15,556 nt of DNA from Thermodesulfatator sp. (GTDB lineage: Bacteria; Desulfobacterota; Thermodesulfobacteria; Thermodesulfobacteriales; Thermodesulfobacteriaceae), in NCBI GenBank assembly GCA_003978075.1, contig QOAM01000096.1, positions 1 to 15,556 of the forward strand, written 5' to 3'. Of this stretch, positions 1 through 7,460 are shown piece by piece. A model generated the notes under the pieces. That model searched no databases, had not been told where the DNA came from, and worked only from the letters and a program-made list of their open reading frames with translations. The translations under genes were made by a program, and so were the position numbers. The stretch's first letter is position 1. Each line of letters begins with the position of its first letter.

Positions 1-198
1 GGACTCTCTTACGAAGATTGTCAGCGGCTCGATACCCGTATCCGCCTTCTTCCCACAGAAAAGGCCCGCGAGGTGGCCCGCAAGAACTTTCCCCAGCTCT
101 GGCAACAAGCCTCCCAAATGGTGGAACAGATCTTCTCTCCTTTTAGAAAATCTAAACCGTCCCGGGATTGTCGGAGAGTAAAAAGTGTGGAAGGATAA
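1..198 (+). pseudogene. 3' end of an unrecognised gene, running into a mobile-element repeat
   Basis: An open frame enters from the left edge and stops at a TAA at 196-198, giving 65 visible residues. The first 50 or so look like ordinary coding sequence: mixed charged and hydrophobic residues, including KAREVARKNFPQLW. I do not recognise the family. The last dozen or so codons (from about 160) fall within a short sequence repeated downstream of ilvC near 1563-1607, next to an IS3-type remnant. The natural C-terminus was therefore probably replaced by read-through into an element end. No Shine-Dalgarno site or start is visible inside the window. It could be a genuine gene with an altered tail or a dead fragment. 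Confidence 0.4.
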
Positions 199-240
199 GA
201 CATAAGAGGTTCGGGAAAGGGCGGGTCGGTTGGTTTTGGA
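160..240 (+). repeat. Short direct repeat, copy 1 (candidate IS3-type element remnant)
   Basis: About 45 bases here closely match 1563-1607. Shared blocks are TTGTCGGAGA, GTAAAAAGTG and ATAAGAC, with a few single-base and triplet differences. Beyond about 207 the match weakens but still follows the other copy (GGTTCG, then a purine-rich stretch, then TTGGAGA). The downstream copy leads into an IS3 OrfA-like reading frame, so this is probably the end of the same element. No reading frame survives in this copy. Confidence 0.5.
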
Positions 241-258
241 GAGTCAGTAAGGAGTATT

Positions 259-509
259 GTTTATACGATCTGCAAGTATAGCTGATCTCCGTTGAATTTG
301 TTTACTTTTTTGGAGAGAGGGATGGAAATACCAGATGTTCTGATGGAAGTAGAATAAGAAGGGGCTTATAGCGACATCTTGGACGATGGGTAGGAGAATT
401 TTTGGGTAGAGAGCTGGGAGGCCTTGGAGGAGAGGCTGGTGGGCCTAGTCTTAAGCTTGGGGCTTTAAAGGAATCCTAGTGGAGGTAATGGAGAGATCTG
501 CTGCAAGGC
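259..509 (+). pseudogene. Decayed transposase, same family as the intact element at 13802-15214
   Basis: Aligning this stretch by eye with the reverse complement of the transposase gene at 13811-15136 gives long matched blocks. Examples are TGTTTACTTTTTTGGAG near 298, GGGCTTATAGCGA near 362 and GAGAGCTGGGAGGCCTT near 408, all in the right order. In the intact protein these encode the region around FTFLEYF, GGLIAIF and ESWEAFEERL. Deletions and in-frame stops break it up: about 12 bases are missing after 314, and a larger gap follows about 352. The match seems to continue weakly to GCAAGGC near 503-509, which corresponds to the outer end of the element. It is ancient and non-functional, and it ends about 45 bases before ilvC. 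Bases before 290 align only loosely. Confidence 0.75.
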
Positions 510-557
510 GGAAAATCTGCCTAGTAAAGCCCTAAAACCAAACATAAGGAGGTGGAA

Positions 558-1550
558 ATGAAGATTTATTACGATCAGGACGCGGATCTTTCCCTTCTTA
601 AAGATCAGACTATAGCAGTATTGGGTTACGGGAGCCAAGGCCACGCGCACGCCCTCAATCTGAGGGATAGCGGTCTCAAGGTGATTGTGGGCCTCCGGGC
701 CGGCGGCCCCAGCTACGAGAGGGCGCAGGCCGACGGGTTCGAGGTGATGGCCCCTCCCTTGGCCTGTGCGCGGGCGGATGTCATCATGGTACTGGTTCCA
801 GACCAGATCCAGCCCCAACTCTATAAGGAGGCCATCGAGCCTAACCTTTCTCCCGGGAAGATGGTCATGTTTGCCCATGGCTTCAACATCCATTACGGGC
901 AAATCGTTCCGCCTAAGGAGGTGGATGTAACCATGGTGGCCCCCAAAGGGCCGGGGCACCTCGTGCGCCGGGAATTTACAAGAGGGGCCGGGGTGCCTTG
1001 CCTGGTGGCTGTTCACCAAGACGCCACCGGTAAGGCCCTGGCTCGGGCCCTGGCCTATGCCAAGGGAATCGGAGGCACCCGGGCCGGGGTAATCGAGACC
1101 ACCTTCCGGGAAGAGACGGAGACCGATCTTTTTGGTGAACAGTGTGTGCTCTGCGGTGGAGTCTCCGCCCTTATTAAGGCCGGCTTTGAGACCTTGGTGG
1201 AGGCGGGCTATCCCCCGGAGCTGGCCTATTTTGAATGCTGCCACGAGCTTAAACTCATCGTGGATCTCATTTACGAGGGCGGACTTTCTTTTATGCGCTA
1301 TTCCATAAGCGACACCGCGGAGTACGGCGACCTTACCCGGGGTCCGCGTATCGTAAACGAAAGAGTGAAGGAGGAGATGAGACGCATCTTGGAGGAGATC
1401 CAGAGCGGGCGTTTTGCTCGGGAGTGGATCTTGGAAAATCAGGCCGGCCGCCCGGTAATGAACGCTCTTCGCCGACGGGAGGCCACACATCCTATAGAGG
1501 AAGTGGGCAAACGCCTCCGGGAAATGATGCCCTGGCTCAAGAAAAAATAG
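558..1550 (+). CDS. ilvC: Ketol-acid reductoisomerase (class I)
   Basis: IlvC converts 2-acetolactate or 2-aceto-2-hydroxybutyrate to the dihydroxy acid in valine, isoleucine and leucine synthesis, using Mg2+ and a nicotinamide cofactor in the cytosol. The 330-residue length is typical of the short class I form. Visible motifs are the Rossmann sequence GYGSQGHAHALNLRDSG near the N-terminus, VAPKGPGHLVRREF, the metal-binding DLFGE and ECCHELK acids, and SDTAEYGDLTRG with its substrate-contacting serine. I chose the ATG at 558 over the in-frame GTG at 552 because AAGGAGG (546-552) lies five bases before it; the GTG overlaps that site. The gene stands alone: ilvB and ilvN, its usual partners, are absent, and element debris lies on both sides. 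The cofactor loop reads GLRAGGPSYERA, where many relatives have a serine in place of the second glycine. The family call is secure; cofactor preference is not. Confidence 0.97.
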   Translation: MKIYYDQDADLSLLKDQTIAVLGYGSQGHAHALNLRDSGLKVIVGLRAGGPSYERAQADGFEVMAPPLACARADVIMVLVPDQIQPQLYKEAIEPNLSPGKMVMFAHGFNIHYGQIVPPKEVDVTMVAPKGPGHLVRREFTRGAGVPCLVAVHQDATGKALARALAYAKGIGGTRAGVIETTFREETETDLFGEQCVLCGGVSALIKAGFETLVEAGYPPELAYFECCHELKLIVDLIYEGGLSFMRYSISDTAEYGDLTRGPRIVNERVKEEMRRILEEIQSGRFAREWILENQAGRPVMNALRRREATHPIEEVGKRLREMMPWLKKK

Positions 1551-1562
1551 CCAAGTGAACCG

Positions 1563-1607
1563 CCCCGGAGTTGTCGGAGAAGTAAAAAGTGCGGGAGGAG
1601 GATAAGA
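1563..1607 (+). repeat. Short direct repeat, copy 2
   Basis: This is the second copy of the roughly 45-base sequence at 160-205. It starts 13 bases after the ilvC stop codon and runs straight into IS3 OrfA-like coding sequence. The joining point falls in the middle of OrfA rather than at its start, so the copy looks like an element end fused to an internal segment by deletion. Confidence 0.55.
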
Positions 1608-1765
1608 CGGCGCTGGGTTCGAAGGAAGGAGGTAGACTTGGAGAAAAGGGCTGGGGTGAGCAGTGAACCGTGCCAGGCAAAGGTATTGAGCGGGAGGTGA
1701 GGGAGCTTAAGCGGGCGAATGAGATCTTACGGAAACTGCCACTTTTTTTCGCCCAAGCAAATTGA
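1605..1765 (+). pseudogene. IS3-family OrfA remnant, frameshifted
   Basis: Read from 1605, the frame gives RRRWVRRKEVDLEKRAGVSS, matching the middle of IS3-type OrfA (the helix-turn-helix exit 'RRWVRRAEVD-GKRPG'). After a one-base deletion near 1686-1690 the next frame gives EREVRELKRANEILRK, then FFAQAN and a TGA stop. This is the leucine-zipper-like C-terminus of OrfA (LERE-RELRRANEILKKASAFFAQAE). The N-terminal DNA-binding half and all of OrfB are missing. It is a dead fragment that lies 20 bases from the 3' end of the tRNA gene. Confidence 0.8.
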
Positions 1766-1785
1766 TGGAAACCTGGAGAGATAAA

Positions 1786-1858
1786 GGGCGCGGCGGGATT
1801 CGAACCCACGACCTCTGGCTCCGGAGGCCAACGCTCTATCCAACTGAGCTACGCGCCC
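1786..1858 (-). tRNA. tRNA-Arg (anticodon CCG)
   Basis: The reverse complement folds into a full cloverleaf. The acceptor stem is GGGCGCG/CGCGCCC with seven pairs. The D stem is GCUC/GAGC with an AGUUGGAUA loop. The anticodon stem is UUGGC/GCCAG with loop CUCCGGA, giving anticodon CCG, which reads the CGG arginine codon. The T arm is GUGGG/CCCGC with UUCGAAU. The 3' CCA is not encoded. CGG is used often in the neighbouring genes, so this tRNA matters for local codon use. Confidence 0.96.
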
Positions 1859-1867
1859 TTTATCAAG

Positions 1868-1895
1868 ATTTTAGAAGATCCTCGCTTTTTGTCAA
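1868..1895 (-). promoter_or_regulatory. Sigma-70-type promoter for the tRNA-Arg gene
   Basis: On the minus strand a perfect TTGACA (1895-1890) is followed by 16 bases and then TAAAAT (1873-1868). This places transcription start a few bases before the mature tRNA 5' end at 1858. The spacing and position fit a housekeeping promoter serving a single tRNA. Confidence 0.75.
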
Positions 1896-1939
1896 CTAGA
1901 TGAGACTTACCAACAAACCTTGACAAGCACCCGCCTTGA

Positions 1940-1979
1940 TCCGGAGTACATAAATACTATCCCGGTATCTAACTCCGGA
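1940..1979. repeat. Inverted repeat between tRNA-Arg and ccsA
   Basis: TCCGGAGT (1940-1947) is mirrored by ACTCCGGA (1972-1979), eight perfect pairs separated by 24 bases. A TTGACA (1920-1925) sits just upstream on the plus strand, but no well-spaced -10 box follows it. There is no run of T after the stem, so a rho-independent terminator is unlikely. It may be an operator or an element relic. The rest of 1859-2128 shows no gene. Confidence 0.35.
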
Positions 1980-2128
1980 AAACTTCATTCCCAGCCCCAA
2001 GGCTGTTACATCAAAGTCATTCATCACTTCACAGTCCCCCTCCTCTTTCCCAGGGATTTGGCACTACGTTCCTTTTTACGAGGCTATTTTCCATGTTAGA
2101 ATGTTTTTAGATCTGAAAGGAGGGCGGG

Positions 2129-3046
2129 ATGAAGCTTAAGGAAATAGTGGGTGGTTTAGGGCTGGCCCTTCTCATCTATGTGGCCCTGGCAGTAAAAGGG
2201 CATAGAATGGCGGTCTCGCACGCCTTTCTCCTGAGCTTGGTCACTTTCATCTACCTGGCCGCCGGGGTGGGCTATCTCCTCTATTGGATCTTCCGGTGGG
2301 AAGGTATGGGGCGAGTGGCCTCGGTAGTGGCCTGGGCCGGGCTCATCCTAAACACCACGGGATGGGCACTGCGCTGGTGGGAGTCTCACCAGTTGGGCTA
2401 CGGACACATCCCCCTCTCCAACCTGTACGAATCGCTCATCTTTTTTGCCTGGGCCACCATGGCGGTTTATCTCTTCTTGGAGCTCAAGTTCGGCGGGAGA
2501 ATTCTCGGAGCTTTTGTGGCGCCTATTGCCGCCTTGATTATGGCCTACGCCTCTTTTGCCACCAACACGGAGATCGAGCCCCTGGTCCCGGCCCTCCAGA
2601 GTAACTGGCTTACGGCCCATGTGATCACCTGTTTTCTGGGATACGGAGCCTTTGCCGTGGCCTTTGGTCTGGGTTGGCTCTATCTCCTGCGTCCAAAAAT
2701 GCCAGGGGAAAGGTCTCTCTGGCGCTATGTGCCGGGAAAGGAAGCCCTCGACAACCTCATGTACAAGGTCATCCTCTTTGGGTTCTTCTGGCTCACCGTA
2801 GGGATCATCACCGGGGCCGTATGGGCAGATCAGGCCTGGGGTTCCTACTGGAGCTGGGACCCCAAGGAAACCTGGTCCCTCATCACCTGGTTTATTTACG
2901 CTGCAGCCATTCACGCCCGGCTTACCCGGGGCTGGAGCGGCAAACGCATGGCCGGTTTGGCTATCCTGGGCTTTGCCGCCGTGCTTTTCACCTACTTCGG
3001 GGTCAATTTCTGGCTGGCGGGGCTTCATAGCTACGCTACTTCTTAA
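2129..3046 (+). CDS. ccsA: Cytochrome c assembly protein, CcsA family (heme handling)
   Basis: This membrane protein belongs to the family that delivers heme to apocytochromes c outside the membrane in system II biogenesis. Its 305 residues form about eight hydrophobic segments. The diagnostic tryptophan-rich loop WADQAWGSYWSWDPKETW is at residues 232-249. Candidate heme-ligand histidines are His164 (TAHVITC), His262 (IHARL) and His300 (GLHSYA), and the conserved PLSNLYESL is at 95-103. The start is supported by AAAGGAGG (2116-2123) five bases before the ATG. Its usual partner ResB/Ccs1 is not in the window. A HemX-type relative of the same fold is an alternative, but no hem genes adjoin it here. 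glnE follows after 51 bases on the same strand, so co-transcription is possible. Confidence 0.88.
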   Translation: MKLKEIVGGLGLALLIYVALAVKGHRMAVSHAFLLSLVTFIYLAAGVGYLLYWIFRWEGMGRVASVVAWAGLILNTTGWALRWWESHQLGYGHIPLSNLYESLIFFAWATMAVYLFLELKFGGRILGAFVAPIAALIMAYASFATNTEIEPLVPALQSNWLTAHVITCFLGYGAFAVAFGLGWLYLLRPKMPGERSLWRYVPGKEALDNLMYKVILFGFFWLTVGIITGAVWADQAWGSYWSWDPKETWSLITWFIYAAAIHARLTRGWSGKRMAGLAILGFAAVLFTYFGVNFWLAGLHSYATS

Positions 3047-3097
3047 GTTAAGGGTCTGCAAAAAACTTGAGAGGCCCCGCCGGGTTTCTTCTGCGGC

Positions 3098-5821
3098 GTG
3101 AAAGAGCTTCTCGAGAGGCAACTGACCCGCCTTTCCGAAAATTTGGGATCAGATACCTTGGAGGCAGCCCGGGCCTCCCCCCATTTTCCCCTATTGGCTA
3201 AACTTCTCATCTTTTCTCCTTATGCGGCCAACCTTCTTACCACCCGACCCGAAATCCTCGAACCCTTCCTTCGTCCAGAGCCCTTGCGAATTCTTGGGGC
3301 CCGGGAATTGGTCCAGAGAGCCCTTTCGATCTTGGAGCAGGTACAAGGCCTTCGGGAGGCGGCCCGGGGGCTTCTTCTTCTTAAACAGCAGGAGATCCTG
3401 AAGATCCTGGCCCGGGATCTGGCCGGAGATCCCTTCGAACTCACGGCTCGAAGAGTGACCCGGGTGGCCCAGGCCTTGGTCTCGGCGGCTCTGAAGGCCC
3501 TGGCCCGAAAGGAGGGACTTTCTTCGGGAGACCTGATAGTGCTGGCCTTCGGAAAATTCGGGGGCCGGGAACTCAACTACGCCTCGGATCTGGACCTAGC
3601 CTATTTCTTTCTTCCCGGTGTGGATAAACTTCGTGCCGTTAGGGTCTTCGAGGCCCTTACTCGGCTGCTGGGCACCTTCTTCGAGGGAGACCGCCTCTGG
3701 CGGGTGGACCTGCGTTTGCGTCCCGGGGGAAAGGATGGGGAACTCGCCCTAAACCTCCCTTATGCTCGGGATTACTACCTTTATACCAGTCACCCCTTTG
3801 AACGCCTGGCCCTTATTCGGGCCCGTCCGGTGGCGGGGAATCTTGCCGCAGGCTACGCCCTTCTGGCTGATCTCCGTCCGGTGATCTACCCCCGGTATCT
3901 GGACTTCTCCTTTTTGGAGCACCTAAGGGACCTCAAAGAACGCATTCGCCGGGAGGCCAGCCGCCGGGGAGCCGAGGAGGACCTCAAGGTAGGACCCGGG
4001 GGGATTCGAGAAGTGGAATTTTTGATCCAAGGTCTTCAAGCCGTCTACGGAGGCAAACACCCGGCCCTGCGGACTCGACGAGTGCTGGCGGCCCTGGCTC
4101 GCTTGCACCGGAGGGGGATCCTCCCCGAGAAAGAAACGCGCCTCTTGCGCGAGTCCTATATCTTCTTGCGCACCGCGGAACACCGTCTCCAGACCCGCTA
4201 TTTCCAGCAGACCTTTCGCCTTCCCCGAGAACCCTTAGCCCGTTTTCTCCTGGCCCAAAGTCTAGGATTTCCAGACGAGGAGGCCTTCTTGGATCGGCTT
4301 TTCCGCATCCGAAGAGAGGTCTCCCGGGCCTTCGAGGCCTTTTTGAGCCCGAGCTGTCCCCAGGAGAGATCCGAGGTGGAAAAGCTTCTGCTTGAGGCCC
4401 TCACCGGAGAGGGCCCTCTCTCCCAAGCCGCTCTCTGTGCGGAGATCCCGGAGCACCTTCTAACGGAGATTCGCCGAAAGCTCAGGGTTCGAGGCCCGCT
4501 TCTCACCCGCAAGGCCCAAGCCCTCCAACGCCTTCTCCCCCATCTTATGGAAAGCGTATTGGCCGAAGAGGATCATGCTCGGGCCCTTTCCCGCTTTCTC
4601 GCTTTTTTTGACCGCGTAGGCGGACGAATGAGCCTCCTTTCCGCCTTGGAAAGCTCTCCAAAGGCGCTGGCCCGCCTTGTCCGACTTTTTTCTCTCTCCG
4701 AATACCTCTGGCATCTGGCTGAAGAGGAGCCACGAGCGGTGGAGGCCCTCTTTGAGCCTGAAGAACTTCTCCAGCCAGGGCCCTCAGCCGCAATCCTCAG
4801 AAATCTACCTCTGGACGAAGCTCTGGGCCTCTTGAGAATCTTCAAAAACGAAAAACTTTTCCAGACCGCAGCCTCCTGTCTGGAAAAAGAGCTCTCGGTG
4901 GAAAAAGCCCTCCAAAATCTTACGCAGCTAGCCGAAGTCTTCGCCCGTCTCACTTTGAGTCTCGTTCTCCGGGAAATACAAAAAAAGTACGGACCACCTC
5001 CCGGTCCTTTTGCGATCTTGGCCCTGGGAAAACTTGGGGCCCGGGAAATAGGTTTCCGCTCTGACCTGGACCTCCTTTTCGTCTACGAGGGTTCTCCAGA
5101 GGCGGGCTATTACTGGAGCCGGGCAGCCCAGCGGTATCTCTCCTATCTCACGGTGAGAACCCCGGAAGGAGAGGGATATCCGGTGGACGCCCGTCTCCGC
5201 CCGGATGGAAGAAAGGGTCCCCTGGTGAACTCTCTGCCAGGCCTGATCAATTATTATCGAGAGGAGGCCTGGTTATGGGAACGGGCCGCAGCCGTGCGCT
5301 TGCGGCCGCTCGCTGGGGATCGAGACCTAGGCCGGCAAGCTAACCTGGCTGTAAGGAGGGAGCTCGCCCGAAGGGAATTTTCGGAGGCCGAAGCGCGGGA
5401 ACTTTACCAAATGCGCCTTTACATAGAGAAAGAGCGGGCTCGAGAGGATGAAGAGCACCTTTCTCCCAAGGTGGGGTACGGGGCGCTCGCGGATCTGGAA
5501 TTTCTGGCTGCGGCGGCAGCCTTGCGTAAACTCTCCCGAGAGCCAAGCTTCGCTGAGACCCGCACCCGGGAACTCCTCTCCCTTCTTCCCGAAGGCCCAG
5601 TCCTTCGTAAGCACCACGCCTTCTTGCGGGCTCTGGAACAATACCTTATCCTTCTTTACGATCCGCGTGAGAAAGACCCCGTTTATCCCCGAAAGGCCCT
5701 TTCCCAGCTTGCCCCTTACTTAGGACCTAAGGTAACGGAAGATTATGAGAAAGTCACCCGAGAAAATCGAAAACTTTTATGCAAACACCTCCTCAGAGAT
5801 TCCGGAGGACTTTCGACTTGA
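3098..5821 (+). CDS. glnE: Bifunctional glutamine synthetase adenylyltransferase/adenylyl-removing enzyme
   Basis: GlnE attaches and removes AMP on glutamine synthetase, tuning nitrogen assimilation in response to PII signals. The 907 residues carry two nucleotidyltransferase domains, as expected. The N-terminal adenylyl-removing domain has GKFGGRELNYASDLDLAY (about 152-169). The C-terminal adenylyltransferase domain has GKLGAREIGFRSDLDLLF (about 644-661), with the catalytic Asp-x-Asp in each. The length is slightly below the E. coli enzyme. The GTG at 3098 is the only sensible start after the in-frame TGA at 3068-3070, but no convincing Shine-Dalgarno site precedes it, so initiation may be weak. 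Neither glnA nor glnB is nearby. Its last 77 bases overlap the start of queA. Confidence 0.95.
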   Translation: MKELLERQLTRLSENLGSDTLEAARASPHFPLLAKLLIFSPYAANLLTTRPEILEPFLRPEPLRILGARELVQRALSILEQVQGLREAARGLLLLKQQEILKILARDLAGDPFELTARRVTRVAQALVSAALKALARKEGLSSGDLIVLAFGKFGGRELNYASDLDLAYFFLPGVDKLRAVRVFEALTRLLGTFFEGDRLWRVDLRLRPGGKDGELALNLPYARDYYLYTSHPFERLALIRARPVAGNLAAGYALLADLRPVIYPRYLDFSFLEHLRDLKERIRREASRRGAEEDLKVGPGGIREVEFLIQGLQAVYGGKHPALRTRRVLAALARLHRRGILPEKETRLLRESYIFLRTAEHRLQTRYFQQTFRLPREPLARFLLAQSLGFPDEEAFLDRLFRIRREVSRAFEAFLSPSCPQERSEVEKLLLEALTGEGPLSQAALCAEIPEHLLTEIRRKLRVRGPLLTRKAQALQRLLPHLMESVLAEEDHARALSRFLAFFDRVGGRMSLLSALESSPKALARLVRLFSLSEYLWHLAEEEPRAVEALFEPEELLQPGPSAAILRNLPLDEALGLLRIFKNEKLFQTAASCLEKELSVEKALQNLTQLAEVFARLTLSLVLREIQKKYGPPPGPFAILALGKLGAREIGFRSDLDLLFVYEGSPEAGYYWSRAAQRYLSYLTVRTPEGEGYPVDARLRPDGRKGPLVNSLPGLINYYREEAWLWERAAAVRLRPLAGDRDLGRQANLAVRRELARREFSEAEARELYQMRLYIEKERAREDEEHLSPKVGYGALADLEFLAAAAALRKLSREPSFAETRTRELLSLLPEGPVLRKHHAFLRALEQYLILLYDPREKDPVYPRKALSQLAPYLGPKVTEDYEKVTRENRKLLCKHLLRDSGGLST

Positions 5822-6836
5822 GGCCTACAGTTATCACCTCCCGGAGGAACTCATCGCCTACCGCCCGGTAGAAAGGCGGGAGGCCTCGCGCCTCTTGGTA
5901 CTCCATCGAAAGAGCGGGTGTCTGGAGCATCGGAAGTCCTTTTCGGCTATTCAGGAGTACCTCCGACCAGGAGATCTCCTGGTGCTCAACGACACCCGGG
6001 TCTTTCCAGCCCGGCTCCCGGGACGCAAAGAGACCGGGGGGCGGGTGGAGATCCTCCTTCTGAGACTGCCTGAGCCTGGAAGACCTGTCCCTGCCCTTTA
6101 CCGGGGAAAAAAGCTCTTTCCAGGCTACCGGGTGATCTTTTCTGAAGAACTGGCGGCCCGGGTGCTCTCTATGAGTCCGGAAGGGGAGCTGCAACTCCTC
6201 TTAGAGGGGCCAGCAGATCTCCTTTCAGCCATCCGGAAAGTGGGCAAGGCCCCGCTCCCTCCCTATATCAAACGCGAACCTGAGGCGAAAGACCTCTTGC
6301 GGTACCAGACGGTCTACGCTCGGAAGGAGGGCTCCGTAGCTGCTCCCACCGCGGGTTTCCATTTTTCCGAGAGTTTGCTGGCCCGCTTAGAGGAGAAAGG
6401 CGTGCGCCGGGCCTTCATCACCTTGCATGTGGGCTACGGGACCTTTGCCCCGGTAAAAACCCCGGACATTCGCCGGCACCGCCTCCATGAAGAGTTCGTG
6501 GAGGTGCCGGAGGAAACGGTAAAGGCGGTGGAGGAAACGCGGCAAAGCGGAGGACGCGTGGTGGCTGTAGGGACCACTACGGTACGGGCCTTGGAATGGG
6601 CCGCTCTTTCCGGAAAGCTGCGTCCCCGGCGGGGCTGGTGCGATCTCTATATCTACCCCGGTTTTGTCTTCCGGGTGGTGGAAGCCCTAGTGACCAATTT
6701 TCATCTACCTCGTTCAAGTCTTCTGATACTGGTCTCGGCCTTTGCCGGGCGGCGCCTTATCCTTTCGGCCTACCAGGAGGCCATCCGCCGCCGCTACCGC
6801 TTCTACTCCTACGGTGATGCCATGTTGATCTTATAG
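5745..6836 (+). CDS. queA: S-adenosylmethionine:tRNA ribosyltransferase-isomerase
   Basis: QueA moves the ribosyl part of S-adenosylmethionine onto 7-aminomethyl-7-deazaguanine at the wobble position of certain tRNAs, forming epoxyqueuosine. Family motifs are clear: HLPEELIAYRPVERREASRL, DLLVLNDTRVFPARLPGRKE, AAPTAGFHFSESLL, HVGYGTFAPVKTPDIRRHR, VAVGTTTVRALE and NFHLPRSSLLILVSAF. The protein is 363 residues, about 20 longer than usual. The ATG at 5745 is the only standard start before the conserved region, which begins near residue 24, so the extra N-terminus lies inside the glnE overlap. GGAAG (5737-5741) lies close before it. A start at a rare codon further in cannot be excluded. The gene converges on rlmE with a six-base overlap. 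Confidence 0.95.
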   Translation: MRKSPEKIENFYANTSSEIPEDFRLEAYSYHLPEELIAYRPVERREASRLLVLHRKSGCLEHRKSFSAIQEYLRPGDLLVLNDTRVFPARLPGRKETGGRVEILLLRLPEPGRPVPALYRGKKLFPGYRVIFSEELAARVLSMSPEGELQLLLEGPADLLSAIRKVGKAPLPPYIKREPEAKDLLRYQTVYARKEGSVAAPTAGFHFSESLLARLEEKGVRRAFITLHVGYGTFAPVKTPDIRRHRLHEEFVEVPEETVKAVEETRQSGGRVVAVGTTTVRALEWAALSGKLRPRRGWCDLYIYPGFVFRVVEALVTNFHLPRSSLLILVSAFAGRRLILSAYQEAIRRRYRFYSYGDAMLIL

Positions 6837-7460
6837 AGAACTCCTCTCACCTTTTTCAGAGGTCCCAGCGCGTTTACCGAAGGCCAGCAGGAAGATCTCC
6901 CGGCTTGCCTTGCGGGTGCTTCGGGGTCTAAAGGGCTTAACCCGAGAAAAAAGGGCTTCCACTTCCTTCCGAAAGACGGGGAGCTTTTCTCCTTCGAAGA
7001 CCTTGACCATGAAGTTCCCGCCGGGAGAAAGAAGGTGTCGAGCCAGTTCCAAGGCTCGGCGAGCCAGATGCAAGGAACGGAAATGATCTCCGGTGCGGTC
7101 TCCGGTGGTCTTAGGGGCCAGGTCACTCAAAACCACCTGAAAGCCTTCCGGGGCCCATCTTCTTAATTCCTCCGGGGAGATCTCAAAGACATCGGCCTGT
7201 AAAAAAACGAAGTTAGGGGCGGATATTTTCACCTCGGCGAGATCCACCCCTACCACTAGACCCCGAGGCCCTACCATTTTCAGAGCGTACTTACTCCAGG
7301 CCCCGGGAGCACAGCCCAGGTCCAGCACCCTGTCTCCGGGAGAGATCAGCCGGTACTTTTCTTGGACCTCGCGGAGCTTGAAGACCGAGCGGGCGGGGAA
7401 GCCCTCCTCTTGGGCCCGGCGGGTGTAGTGGTCGGTCCAGGGATTCTTGCGCTTAACCAC
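6831..7460 (-). CDS. rlmE: 23S rRNA (uridine-2'-O-)-methyltransferase, RlmE/FtsJ
   Basis: RlmE methylates the 2'-OH of a uridine in the 23S rRNA A-loop, late in 50S subunit assembly. The 209 residues contain the SAM-binding motif LDLGCAPGAWS (46-56). The full K-D-K-E catalytic tetrad is present: Lys28 (SVFKL), Asp113 (LSDLAPKTTGD), Lys153 (FMVKVFEG) and Glu188 (SREIFLL). Translation starts at GTG 7460-7458, inside the end of proC (eight-base overlap), with AAGGA about nine bases upstream. This suggests translational coupling to proC. The C-terminus overlaps the queA stop codon tail to tail, so no terminator fits between them. Confidence 0.95.
   Translation of the reverse strand: MVKRKNPWTDHYTRRAQEEGFPARSVFKLREVQEKYRLISPGDRVLDLGCAPGAWSKYALKMVGPRGLVVGVDLAEVKISAPNFVFLQADVFEISPEELRRWAPEGFQVVLSDLAPKTTGDRTGDHFRSLHLARRALELARHLLSPGGNFMVKVFEGEKLPVFRKEVEALFSRVKPFRPRSTRKASREIFLLAFGKRAGTSEKGERSSL

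Noticed and set aside
488..535. A 15-codon ORF before ilvC ending in K-I-C-L-V-K-P, resembling a branched-chain attenuation leader.
   Set aside because: Its GGAGG lies only two bases from the ATG, its first half falls in the decayed insertion sequence, and the only nearby hairpin (507-521) has no T run. The Ile, Leu and Val codons are probably chance.
465..1490. Long minus-strand open frame (341 codons) opposite ilvC.
   Set aside because: It is the mirror of a GC-rich coding sequence, with no family resemblance and no ribosome site. ilvC on the plus strand has every expected motif.
3047..3097. Possible terminator between ccsA and glnE around CCCCGCCGGGTTTCTT.
   Set aside because: The stem would need a one-base loop and the T run is interrupted, so it does not form a credible terminator.
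2348..3121. Minus-strand open frame of 257 codons across ccsA and the start of glnE.
   Set aside because: It is antisense to a clear membrane protein gene, and its translation is low-complexity and unlike any family.
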